A stretch of 38,300 nt of DNA, from contig BDDC01000548.1 in the NCBI GenBank assembly GCA_001662425.1, positions 17,015 to 55,314 on the forward strand, read 5' to 3'. The position numbers and the translations under genes are program-made. This document shows positions 22,016-32,338 of the stretch, piece by piece. Source of the stretch: Chlamydomonas sphaeroides (taxonomy: Eukaryota > Chlorophyta > Chlorophyceae > Chlamydomonadales > Chlamydomonadaceae). The notes under the pieces were generated by a model. The model ran no database searches and was not told where the DNA came from. It saw nothing but the letters and a program-made list of their open reading frames with translations. Every line of letters starts with the position of its first letter. Position 1 is the stretch's first letter.

Positions 22016-23878
22016 TCAAGAGACTCGGCGCAACGGCGCTGCCTCGGCGTCCCCAGCACCTTGGTTGCTTGCCACCACCCACACCGCCGCCGCCGCCGCC
22101 GCCGCGGCTGGCACTGGCCCCGGCCTCCCCCGGCCCTGCGGCTGGCGCTGGCAGCGACAGGCTGCCGCAAGGGGTCCCCACGGAGTTTCGTAGTGCCGTA
22201 GGATTGAGAAATGCCACCACCCCGTCCGGCCAGCGGCCCTTGCCCCACCCGTCAACCCGGTTGCCACCGCCGCACCCCCACCCGCGGCCCCGGCCGGGGC
22301 CCGGCCCAGCAGCACCGCGCGCGCCGCCGCCAGCGAGGCCACTGCCTGCAGCCGCCGCTGCCGATGTATAGCACCGTACAGCGGCCAGCTCTCGTGGCCG
22401 GCGTGGACCACCATGAGCTGGTGGGCGGGGTCGGGGAGCTGAGTGGCGGGCCGGGGCGCGCCCAGGCTTTCGCCGACACGCCAGTAGTTGCCGCCGCCGT
22501 ACAGCAGGGCCACGTGGCGCAGCTCGTTGGGGGCCAGCAGGCGCAGGACAGGGCTGTCCTAAGTGGGCGAGGCAAAGGAGTGGGAAAAGAAGGGGATGTA
22601 GGGCCTAGGGCAGGAGCTGGCACAAGTCCAGACGGGCAGGGGGCGGCGGGCTGGGGGCGCCTGTGAGAAGGGGCCCATCCCCCAAGCAGGGAAAGATGGG
22701 GAGGGGTGAGGCAGCTAGAGTGGAGAGGCAAGCAGCCGCACGGGATAAGCACGGGATCGAAGGGAGCGGTGGCCCCACCGCCCCCGTCCGTCACCCCTCC
22801 CACGGCCCCTGCTCCCCCACCCCATCCCCACCTAAACAGGCTCCCCAGGCTAGCGTGCACCCGGCGGTGCCACACGTCCCCGGGCGCCTCCCACGCCGCC
22901 CAGCCCGCCATGCCCTCGCTGCCACCGTACATCACGGCCTGCGGCGAGGGTGCCGGAGTACAGGGCGGGCCGGGGGAGGGGTAGGGCAGGAGCCGTTATG
23001 CGCCGGGGTCACGCGCGGCGGTGGCGCAAGGACGGGGGCCTCGGCGGGTTGCGGGTTGCGGTGCTCCCCAACAGGTCGCACCTGCAGAGCGGGGCTGTAG
23101 ACTAGGCTCCACAGGCAGCAGACGTCGGAGCCTGGGGTGAGTGGTAGGGGGGCAGGGGAAAGGGGAGGGGCGGTGTGTGTTCCAGTGTTAGGTAGAACAG
23201 AACCCCACACCGCCGCGCCGCTGCCGCCGCTCCCCGGCCGCCGCCCGGGCCTCCCAAACCTCGTTCCACGCAAGGGCTCCCATCGCCACGCTTCCCCCTC
23301 CTCCCACCCTCCCCTTACCCCTCCTTACCCCCCTTCCTCAACTCCCTCGCCCTACCCCTGCCCAGTAGTAGAGCCCCGCTGGCGTCCTCCTCACTCGCCT
23401 CTGCCGCGCCGCCGTAAGCAGCTGTCCCCAGGGAGAGGGAGGGGCGAGGGGGAACAGGGAGGGGGAGAGAGGGGCGTGTGGGTGTCGGCCGTGCGCAACC
23501 CCTCCATCTACACACCCGCACGCCCCTCATACACCTGCCGCTGCGCGCCGTTGTCGTGCGCCATGGCCAGGCCACCCGAGTGACACGAACCCAAGGCCCT
23601 AATCCCCCTTCCCTCACCCCGCCCCCACACTTGCCGCAGCGCCCCATCGTCGTGCGGCGCCATGGCCAGGCCGCCCGGCAGCTGGCCCCAGGCGGCGTCG
23701 TGGCAGTAGGGGCGGTGCGTGACGCGGTCCATGACGGACCGGGAGGTGTCGCCTGGGGGGCTGGGGAAAGGGGGAAGGGAGAGGGAAAGGGAGGGACAGG
23801 GCGGCGGGCGGCGGTGTCATGAAATTATCGATCTGATGTAACAGATTTACTGAAGGCGGCCGCACCTGGCCACGCCAT
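22016..23878 (-). CDS. Uncharacterised multi-exon protein
   Basis: I do not recognise this gene. A phase-consistent model of about 334 aa uses exons 23878-23866, 23752-23522, 23421-23356, 23131-23082, 22938-22832 and 22553-22016. Conserved-looking parts are SVMDRVTHRPYCHDAAWGQL, GSDVCCLWSLVYSPALQ, AVMYGGSEGMAGWAAWE, DVWHRRVHASLGSLF and HVALLYGGGNYWRVGESLG, followed by MVVHAGHESWPLYG. The repeated YGG motifs recall beta-propeller blades, but the spacing does not match a kelch repeat. The short first exon, the donor at 23522 and everything downstream of the WPLYG motif (an Ala/Gly-rich tail) are the least certain parts. Exon 2 carries a duplicated segment (GGLAMAPHDDGALRQV and GGLAMAHDNGAQRQV). 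Codon-like composition and continuous phase across five introns are the support for a real gene. Confidence 0.45.
23531..23672 (-). repeat. Imperfect direct repeat inside the uncharacterised gene
   Basis: About 45 bp (23627-23672 and 23531-23573), both containing GGCCTGGCCATGGCG on the minus strand and ending in a CGGCA(A/G)GTGT donor-like site. Both copies are in one open frame, so they encode two similar peptides; alternatively the first copy could end an exon. Confidence 0.6.
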
Positions 23879-24393
23879 GCGCTTTGCCGTACTTGGCCTG
23901 CTAGATGGCGGCGACTAGGCTCACCTGGGGGTGGGGCATGCTATGGTTAGGAAGATATCGATATGGCAAGGAGAGTATGGGTAGGAGGACCCCGAGGATA
24001 AGCGAATGAGAGCGGCAAGACAGGCGGCTGAAGGTGGAGGGGTCGGGGCGAAGGAAGGGTGGCTGCAGCAGCTGGGTTGGGCAGCTGGCCGGCGCACGGC
24101 TCGACGCAGCCCCTGCTTCCGCGGTGCCAACATCACGACCGGGGGCACCCCAGCGGGCCGTTGTATGACAAGCTGTGATATGATTGAGCGTGGCACGCTG
24201 AGTGTGACTATCAGCACGGCGCATTCCACGCTGCCCCCTTTCCCCTCGACTGCCCCCAATCGCACCTGCGCCACCTTCGCCCGGCCAAGGGGTTGCGCGC
24301 TGGCGAGCTGCTGGCGCGCGGTGCGGGTGGTGGGGGAGGAGGAAGGAGAAGGTGGCTGCCGCTGCGGCTTCGATGAACGAATACGGGACGGGA
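23879..24393. other. Intergenic, no supported gene
   Basis: Only short frames without motifs are seen. This would hold the promoter of the uncharacterised minus-strand gene. Confidence 0.45.
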
Positions 24394-25156
24394 TTACACT
24401 GCGCACTGCTTGATGATGGCGTTTACGTCGGGCAGGGGAACCAACGGCCGCTCCTGAAGCGTCAGCGGCTCGAGGAAGCTGAGCAGCTGCTGAACGTGCC
24501 ACGCCCGGGAGTCGGTCGCCCAGCCCAGCAGCTGCTGGGCCGTCGCAGACGCCCGCTCGGCCTCTGTCCCATGCGCCACGGGGAACCGCTGCTGCCGAAG
24601 AGGCTTGGCCGCCACGATGAGGTTGGCCACGCTAATTTGCCGTCGCGTCTCCACTCCACCAGCACATCCCACTTCTTGCGCGCCTCCTCGTCGCCATGGT
24701 TGCAGGCCATGGTCTTCTGAATGGCGCTCAGGTTCATAGGTGCGCTGGAGGGGCCAAAGACGAACTTGGACGCAATATCGTCCATCGTGTACGCTAGCTG
24801 GCCGAGGAGGACGTCCTGCCGGCCCAGCTGCTCCTGTGCGCGTTGGTTAGTTAACCACGCAACCTCCTTCTTCAACTGCGCGACCTCGGCTTTGAGCGCC
24901 TCGATGGTGACAGAAGACCCGCGCAGAGCCTTCGCTGCTGACGAAATGAAGTTCTGTTGAAACATAGCCTGGTCCAGCATCTCCTGCGCAACAACGCACG
25001 GAGCTCCACGACCATCTCATGGAGCCCAGGGTTTTGCTCCGCAGTTGACAGAAGCGCGGTGAGGTCGGTGACGACTTGCTGCGCACCCGACGCCAGGTCG
25101 GTGTCCACACCGCTGGCCGCGGCAGTCGGCGCCTCCGCGCCATGCTTCCAAGACAT
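24394..25156 (-). pseudogene. Intronless coiled-coil ORF broken by two frameshifts
   Basis: Starting at ATG 25156 (MSWKHGAEAPTAAASGVDTD), three consecutive reading frames together form a plausible protein of about 250 residues ending ...VNAIIKQCAV at TAA 24396-24394. The first break, near 24988, looks like one missing base between VVELRALL and QEMLDQAMFQQ. The second, at 24649-24659, is a 5-bp tandem duplication (TGGAGTGGAG on the minus strand) just after KKWDVLVE; the next frame resumes with TRRQISVANLIVAAKPL. The middle part has heptad-like spacing (IEALKAEVAQLKKEVAWL), so a coiled coil is likely. There are no introns, unlike every neighbour, which suggests a retroposed or mobile-element-associated gene. 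I know no family for it. Sequencing errors could explain either break. Confidence 0.55.
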
Positions 25157-26230
25157 CGTGGCATCAGGTTTATACCATAGAGGACTATGCCCGCCGCATG
25201 CACCTGTAGCAATAGCTATGCAGTCAAAAGCTACGTAATTGGCGTCGCCGTTGTGCCTAGCTCCGCTGCCCGCTCACCCCTTGCCGTACAATGCACACAT
25301 GTCACTTTCTGAGCGTGCTTCGTGTTGCAGAGAAACATGTGGATCGTCAGCGTGTTGGATGCATGGTGCTAGGCGGTGGCGGGGCTGGTGCTGGGGCAGG
25401 AGAGCTTTGACGCGCCGAAACTGGCGGCGGCAGCAGCGGACTGTCGAGCAGCGCCGCGGTCTCGCCGTCGCGGCCGCTGTCACAGGGCCCGTCTATTCAG
25501 GACCGAGCACTGCTAAGTGCTTGCGTCTTGCATTTTTTGTGGAATAAGAATGCATCGGGATACACCTGACTCTCCGATGTCAGGGCATAGGAAGGCGCAA
25601 TCTGTAGTGGCAACCGCGGTAGCCTGGCCGCTGCGTCGCGCATCTCGAACCCCCTCCCCTTTGCACACCCCATCAGCCTACCCCCCTACCCTACAGCTAC
25701 CCGGTTCAACCCCTTCCGTCAGCAATTTCACGTTCGTCAGCAAGACAGCAACCCCACGTTATCCACAGCTCTGACCTCCATTTTCGCGTTTCCAGCCCAG
25801 CGACTTTACCCGCCGACCCCGCGTTGCAGCTCGCGGCGTACGGCGCGCGCCCGCCTTTCTTTTTTCTTTGCCTCGTCCCTTGTGCTTTCTACTCCCACAG
25901 ACGTCATCTCCACGCACTGCTGCTGGCGCGGGGATAGCTTAGACAACGCCGTCCCACCGGCATCCACCTGGCTGCAACTCGACCGCACATCCTGACCACC
26001 GCTGACCAAGTCGCTGCACGCCTCTGCACGCCAACCCCCAATTCACAGGTTCGCATCCCGTCGCGTTTGGGGTGGGCGGGACCGTTCCCTCGCGCCAGCA
26101 GCGAGATAGAAACCGTGCCTCCTGCCTCCTGCTGCCGGCCACCGCATCCATCAAATACAACTTAGCCCCTCGGCCACGCTCTGCACTTGCCGCACGCTTT
26201 GCCCCAGCCGGCCACGACAGCGTCGTCAGA

Positions 26231-26235
26231 TTACA
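26231..26235 (-). terminator. TGTAA poly(A) signal of the PAO-family gene
   Basis: TTACA on the plus strand, about 560 nt downstream of the oxygenase stop codon on the minus strand. Confidence 0.5.
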
Positions 26236-26660
26236 AGCGCGTCTTTGCCAAAGAAAGCCCCCAATCCTCTGGCTGCCAGACACGCTGCCAGATAGATCGC
26301 CCAACACTGTCTAGCCAAGCAAAGCCCGTGGCTACGTCGCCCCCAACTCCCACTGTGCTCCGTCCAGCGAATTGGTCTTCTCACCGCGCCATCGAGTAGG
26401 ACCCCTTGCACGGCGCCAATTAGCCCTGCTGCTGGACATTCACGAAACCTGGCTCCACTCGGTCGCCTCGTGACTACCAAACGCCGTCAACACAACGTCT
26501 TGTACGCACAAGGCAAGGCTCAGGCCGCTACCTACCCGCGGCTAGGCCCCGTCGCGGTGCTCGCAACAGGGCGCCCTGCGTAGGGCCCTGACCGCAGATG
26601 CCGCAGGCCCTCGGCGGCGCCCCGCCGTGTGCTTGCTTGCCCATGTGTGCTGTGATGCGA

Positions 26661-26735
26661 GGAAATAGAAATAGAAATAGAAGTAGGGGTACAGCGGGCC
26701 GGGGAGCCGAGCCCCCTTCGCGCCCTGTCCCCCAG
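26661..26735. repeat. Dispersed repeat, copy 2 (GAAATA run plus GC-rich block)
   Basis: GAAATAGAAATAGAAATAG is followed by GAGCCCCCTTCGCGCCCTGT. Both parts match the pair in intron 1 of HPP copy C (17425-17530) with few mismatches, but with shorter spacing. This copy is in the presumed 3' UTR of the oxygenase. Confidence 0.55.
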
Positions 26736-26792
26736 TGTGATGCCAGCCGAACTGAGGCCGTGCCCCCCTGCCACGCCCTCGCTCGTCCTCGC

Positions 26793-29700
26793 TCAGTGCC
26801 TGTCCGCGTGCTCGTACTCGACATACACGAACTGCCGCCGCAGCCGCCGCAGCGCCGCCGCCACGCCGCCGCACGCCGCCGCCGCCAGCGCCGCGGCCAC
26901 GACGCCGGGGGCCGCCAGCGGCAGCCCTGCCGCCGCCTGCACCAGCAGCCACAGCGCCGCCAGCAGACCGGCGGCGGCCGCAGCGATCGTGGCGGCGTCG
27001 ATGTTGCGAAGGGCCTGTGGTGTTGGGGCGCGATGAGTGCGGGCCGGTGGGAGGGGACCAAAACATGGTGCCCAGACTGGCCTCTGCCTCTCCCACCCGG
27101 CCTGGCTGGCCCTCAGTCGCAGGGCCACAAGGGCTCTCATGGACTGCCCCCGCCCCCACAACCTCCCACTCGCCTGCTGGCAGTGGCGGCAGTGCACCGT
27201 GTGCTGCGACCAGCGGTCCAGGGTCTCGCGCTTGGAGAGCTGCGGCCGTTGGTGCAAGCGGGCGCAGGGCGCAGGTCACGGAGAGGGAGCCGCCGTTCAT
27301 GTACCGAGCCCTGTGCCCCGTGCGTGCCCTGCCTGCCAGCCCCATGCATGCCCGCTGATGACGGACACACCCCTCCGCAGCCGCCCCGCCCCAACCCCAA
27401 CTTCATCACCTCCGGCGGCATGGCAGCTCCCCGCTCGCAGGTGGGCACGTCGCCGCCAAAGTCCTCCAGCCAGCGGCGGGTGGCCGTCACGGAGCCGTCG
27501 GCGGGGGCGGGCATGAAGTAGGCGCCGCGCCACTCGTTGCCGCGGGCCAGCAGCGCCCGCTCCTGGCAGGGGGAGCGAGGGAGGAGCGAGGGAGGAGCGA
27601 GGGAGGAGCGAGGGAGGAGCGAGGGAGGAGCAAGGGAGGAGCGAGGGAGAAGCGAGGGGCAGACGGCCGCGCGTGAAGGCGAAGTTAAGATGGGCCCGGG
27701 GGGCCGGGCCGCGCCCCACATCTGTGGCCGGAACCGCACCAGGGAACCCGCCTGAGGATGCCTGCGTGCTTCTCGTTGTTGCTTGTTGGTTGTTGGTTGT
27801 TAATTGTTGGGCGCCTGTGCTCGCAGCTGCCCGGACGGGCCGCGGGCACTGCGCGCCCCAGGCCCTTCCGCCGCGCTCCCCGTCCCAGCGGGCCAACCTG
27901 GCGGTGCAGCAGGTAGTTGTCGCCGTCGAACAGCTTGTTGCGCACGTAGCAGTGGTCTGGGTGGGGCGGTCGGGGCGGTGGGAGTTCGAGGGATGGACTC
28001 ACGGCCGCGGTGCGGGGGGAGGCAAGTACGGGGGACGGCCGTGGCGGGGCCGGGGAGGCCGCGGGCGAGCGCTGCGTGGCGGCGGGCCAGCGAGCGGGCC
28101 TCCGCTCGCAGCCAAGCGCACAAGACCCTTGCTTGCTCTCTGCCGGTGGGTGCGGCCCCGGGCCGCTAGCGCAGCCACCCACACACCCACACACCCACAC
28201 ACCCAGCCAGGGCAGCGCGTTGCGCAGCCGGATGGACGCCAGCACGGGCCACGGCAGGCGCAGGTTGACGCGCGTGTCCTGCGGCGTACGGCATGATGTA
28301 CGGCAAGGGTCCCGCAGAGCTTTTGTACGGTGCGTGCGGGCGGCGTGATCGAGTACGGCACCTTGGCACTCACGGTCACGAACACGTGGAAGATGCGGCA
28401 CCAGCCGGGGCGGGTGGGCACGGCGTACACGTTGAGCAGCGCCGACGGCCCCAGGTCGTACCTGGGGGCGTGCGGGCGTGCGGGCGTGCGGGCGGGCGGG
28501 TAGGGGGGCGTGCAGGAGGGCGGGCACGCAGGCAGCAGGCAACCCGCGGGCTGGCCCCGCCCCGCGCACACCGACGCACGGGCGCCCTCGACACGAGGCG
28601 AGGCGAGGCTGCACCCCCCCCACACACACACACACACCTACCGCACTATCTCTTCACTTGATTGTCCGATGGCAGCAGCCGCAGCGGCCGCAGTCGCGCC
28701 CTGGGCCCTGTCAGGGCCGTCCCGGGCCCCTCGCCCTCACCTGACCCGGCAGGGCGCCTTGAAGCCCGCGGTGGAGGGGCCGTCGGTCGGCGTGTAGCGG
28801 TACGTGGCGGCGAAGCCGTCCATCGCCACCGGCTGCTGCAGGGCCAGCTGCGTGCCCTGCTCACGGGCACGGCTGCTCTGTGCGGTTGCCATCCATGCAC
28901 GTGAGGAGGAGGTGGAGGAGGGGCGGGGCCGCGAGGTCGGTCAGGCGTCGGGTGGCCGTCGGCGGGGTGAAGGTGGCTTGCCGTTGGGGGCTCGTTTCGT
29001 GATCACCGCGCCCCGGACGGCCCCCCAGCCCGAGGTGCCCCCCATGGGCATGCAGCTACGAGGTGCCAGCATTGCTCACCGCAACGCCGTGATGCGCGAA
29101 GGGCACTGGCGCCGAGTGAGGGGGCGCGGCGCGGCGGGGTGGGAGGGATGGCAAGGGAACAAACAGGTCGGCGAGGGAAGGGCTCGGCGCAGGGGGGGCG
29201 GCGAGCGGGAGGCAGCGGGCGACAACCCCTGCCGTGCCCTGCCGTACCGTGGCTCGGATCGACCACGTTCTCCAGCGTCGTGTCGTACCTGTGTACGGCA
29301 GCATATGTGCAGCATGCCCAACAGGTTAATTCTATGTGCCAGCATCAGCCGAAAGGCAGCCGCGAGCCCTGCTCGCACAGGCGCACGGGTGCCGCACTGG
29401 CCCCACCACCGCCCGCCACTGCCACATGCCGTCCCCGCCCCCGGCCGCCCACCTCAGCGGCAGGTCCCGCACGAACCAGCTGTTGGCGGCCCACGCCCCG
29501 GGGGTTGGCCCCGCGGCGTCGCTGGCCAGGAGCTCGGGGATGGCGTTGGAGGGCGTGGGCCGCTGCCGCGACTGCAAGGAGGGGAACAGGCGATCACGAG
29601 GAGACAGCGCGGCGTAATAGACTGGAGGACATGGGGCATCCATCCGCCCCGAGCATACATAACCAGATGGACCAGGGCACGCCACCCAGCAGCCACCTCG

Positions 29701-31040
29701 CACCACCCCGCCCCGCTCCGCACCTCCTCCCAGGCCGCCGCGCCGCTGTCGGGCCGCACCCACAGCAGCCCGTGCAGCTCCTGGGGGCCAGGAAGGCGAA
29801 AGGCGTTGGGCGGGAAGGGTCGAGGCTGAGGTTGGTGTCGGCGGGCTGCATGGCGGCGTCCCCTCAGCCCTGTCATGTCGCATCCGCACGCACCAGCGTG
29901 GGGAAGGCCCGCACGCAGGCCCGGCGGCTGGCGCAGGCGGTGGCCTGCGCCTTGTTGTCGCCGCGCAGCTGCGGGATGTGGGTGCAGGCCCCGGAGCCGC
30001 TGAACTGCCAACCTGCGAGGCGAAACGGGCAGCGGCGGTGGGCGCGGCGAGGGCTTGGCCAGGTCCGCGAACAGGGTCACCAGGGCCACACCGGGCCTTC
30101 CTCCGGCCTCCCCTCCCTTCCGCCATTCACCGGCACCAGCCTAGTGGGCTTGAGTCAGCGCGCTCACCAACTCAACACCGCACACCCCGCCCTGCCCCAC
30201 CGTGGTATGCGCACTGCAGGGTGCCGTCCTGCTCCACGCGGCCCTCCGACAGCGGGGCCAGCCTGCGGGGCAGGGCAGGGCGGGAGGGGACAGCAGGGCA
30301 CAGCCCTTTCGTAAGCTCCCGACGCCTCTTTCGCTGACCGGGGCCGCAGGAGCCGCCCAAGGCCGCCCACCTGTGGGGGCAGGCGTCCTGCACGGCCCTC
30401 CACACTCCGCCCCCGTCCCTCCACAGCGCCAGGGGTGTGCCCAGCAGGTGGCAGGCGTGGGGCCGGGCCGGGTCCAGGTCGGACAGCAGCGCGACCGGGT
30501 AGTAGTGGGCGGCCCAGGGGAAGGCGGAGCGGGAGGCGGAGGGGGAGGGAGAAGGGACGGCGGAGGGGGAGGAGGAGGATGGGGAGGGGGAGGGCGCGGC
30601 GGTCGCCGCTGTGCTCACGGTTCCTGCGGCAGGTGGACGAGGGGGCATGGGCTGGACCTGGCTGGACACCCCAAGAGTGTGCGCAGGGTTCTCAGGAGCT
30701 TGCGTCGCCGTCGCTTACCATTGCCAGGCGGGGTGGCGGCAACAGCCGTGCCGTAACGCTGCAGGCCCGGCGGGGGTGGCACCGCGGCGTAGTCGCCACG
30801 GGGGCGCAGCGACAGAGGCCGGAGCGCGGCGCGACTGGAGGCCGACCTGAGGGGAAGCGGCGCGAGCGGACGGTCGTCGCTGGACAAGGCGCGCCAGCGT
30901 TGCTCAGGCGTGGCGCTGGAAAGGTTTGCAGCGGTAATTTTTGTACGCGAAGCCCGGCCAGCCGTTCTCGACTTGCCTGCCGGCGTCGCGACAAACCCTA
31001 GCGTGGGCGTTGTGCAGTAGCGCCATGTCGCTGCTGGCAT
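26793..31040 (-). CDS. PAO: Pheophorbide a oxygenase family protein (Rieske, plastid)
   Basis: Fifteen exons, all in phase: 31040-30719, 30623-30371, 30262-30201, 30012-29894, 29780-29724, 29571-29453, 29288-29248, 29105-29080, 28877-28741, 28461-28374, 28278-28203, 27956-27898, 27562-27410, 27239-27174, 27014-26793; 599 aa. PAO opens the porphyrin ring of pheophorbide a using ferredoxin and O2, giving red chlorophyll catabolite, at the plastid envelope or thylakoid. Seen: a transit-peptide-like N-terminus; FPWAAHYYPVALLSDLDP; Rieske CPHRLAPLSEGR (Cys189, His191) and CAYHGW (Cys209, His212); mononuclear-iron motif ENVVDPSHVPFAHH (His324, His329); C-terminal CRHC (Cys521, Cys524), typical of the PAO/TIC55/PTC52 group; two Ala-rich membrane spans; end FVYVEYEHADRH. 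The order and the LAPLSEGR, DPSH and C-terminal FVY.EY.H matches favour PAO itself over TIC55 or PTC52. Intron 14 appears to use a GC donor. It is head to head with RCCR. Confidence 0.93.
27571..27658. repeat. 11-bp minisatellite in a PAO intron
   Basis: The unit GAGGGAGGAGC is repeated about seven times with rare substitutions, immediately next to the acceptor of exon 13; on the transcribed strand it forms a long pyrimidine tract before the AG. Confidence 0.85.
28176..28204. repeat. ACACCC repeat at a PAO splice donor
   Basis: ACACCC units run up to the exon 11 donor. On the minus strand the intron begins GTGTGTGGG, so the repeat overlaps the 5' splice site. Confidence 0.75.
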
Positions 31041-32338
31041 CAACACAAGGCCGCGTGTTATTGCGTAATGGTGGTGGTATAGGTGCTTGCGCGCTTGGCT
31101 TCCCTGGCCAACGCGCCGTCGCGCCTGCTGCGGTTGGGACTACTTTGATTAAGCGAACGGTCGACGATGGCAGGCAGACCCCTGCGCGCGCTGGCACTGC
31201 TTGTCTCGCACAAGCTCGCACTTTCTTGTAATGCGGTCGGCTACCGCGAGTCGCGGATGCGCGAGTCGATGCGCGGGACGCGTTACCCTTCGAGAGCGCC
31301 GGCCGAACTAGCTACACTACCGCTGGTGTCGCCGCCACATAGCACATGACACAATGTCGAGTTCTAAGTGGGGTAGAAGGGTAATTGGCGCGCAGCGGGT
31401 GAGCCGGCAAAAAACGCAGCAAGGCGGGGCAAGGCCCGTGCGCTGCCGGGAGGAGGCCCCCTGGGCCGCAGCCGGCCTCGGGCCGCTGGTCGCAGCGCAC
31501 CGCGCCCCTGGTCCTGCTGCCGGCGGACGGTAGCGAGCCTGTGAAGCACCCCCGGGCGGCGCGTAACGCTTGCTTCCCGCCGGCCCGACTACCGGTACTC
31601 GGACCCACGCCCCTACACGGCTTACCCAGCGGCGATGCGACGCCTCCCCTGCTCGTGGCAGCAGCGTCCGCCTTGGCTTGCGTTGTCGGGTATGGTGTTG
31701 TGCGGGCGGGCGTCGGGCTGCGTGTGATGGTAGACCCTAGTCGCCACACGAACCGCTGCGAGCGGACACAGTGAGGCTAGTGCTGAGACCAGCTGCTGCG
31801 TTGGGCTTCTTTGGAGGGACCGACCAAGATACTGGAGCTGAGGTTTGAGAAACGGTGGTTGGCGCGCAGGAGGTGGCGGCGGCTGGCGGCCAGGGGACCT
31901 AGGCGTCCCAGGGGTCCGTGGGTCCGTGCGCTGGCTTCCTTGGTGCGGCCGGCTGGAACTCCGGTTGCGCGCGTTGGCGTGCAGCAACTTGCAGCTACGT
32001 TGGGTCGCATGTTGGTATGAAGGACGGGTTCTCACCCGGTCACGGACTTCGCAGCCGTTCCTAGCGGAGCGGTTGGTTTGTTCAGCTCGTCGGCAGCGCG
32101 AACGCTTTCAACGGAAGGGCTCGTATCAATTCCCCGCCTTACTGGAGCTGCCTGTAGCTTAACTTTCGCATCGTCAGCGTCTCACAACACTCGCCTAACG
32201 CTTGGCACCGCTTGGCAAGGGTGGCGACAGCACACGCGTCGTCACGCGCTAAAACCCACAGCAATATCGCAGCTCACAGACGCTGTACGTGACTTACTGA
32301 AAGGGTTCGGCGCTACCGGGGGCTCGGCGAACCTCGCG
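31041..32338. promoter_or_regulatory. Shared upstream region between PAO and RCCR
   Basis: About 1.3 kb separates the two divergent start codons, so it must contain both promoters and 5' UTRs. I see no conserved domain or credible CDS and cannot name a regulatory motif. A TATAAT-like string lies just inside, at about 32400, within the proposed first RCCR intron. Confidence 0.5.

Larger units (their letters stand above)
25157..26792. other. Intergenic region with the 3' UTR of the PAO-family gene
   Basis: No supported gene. A minus-strand TGTAA near 26231 gives the oxygenase a 3' UTR of about 560 nt. A GAAATA repeat lies at 26661-26735. The segment 25600-26500 is C-rich and G-poor on the plus strand. 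Confidence 0.5.

Noticed and set aside
22016..23878. Kelch/galactose-oxidase identification
   Set aside because: YGG motifs recur but the diagnostic GG...Y...W spacing does not, so I left the gene unnamed.
27137..28637. Long minus-strand frames other than the PAO exons
   Set aside because: They read through PAO introns, including the 11-bp minisatellite, and show the domain only in pieces that the exon model already explains.
26793..31040. Chlorophyllide a oxygenase as an alternative for the Rieske gene
   Set aside because: The C-terminal CRHC motif, LAPLSEGR block and two terminal membrane spans fit PAO/TIC55/PTC52, not chlorophyllide a oxygenase.
31541..32162. Short plus-strand frames in the PAO-RCCR spacer as an extra gene
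   Set aside because: No motif, no consensus splice junctions, and overlapping frames of equal quality on both strands.
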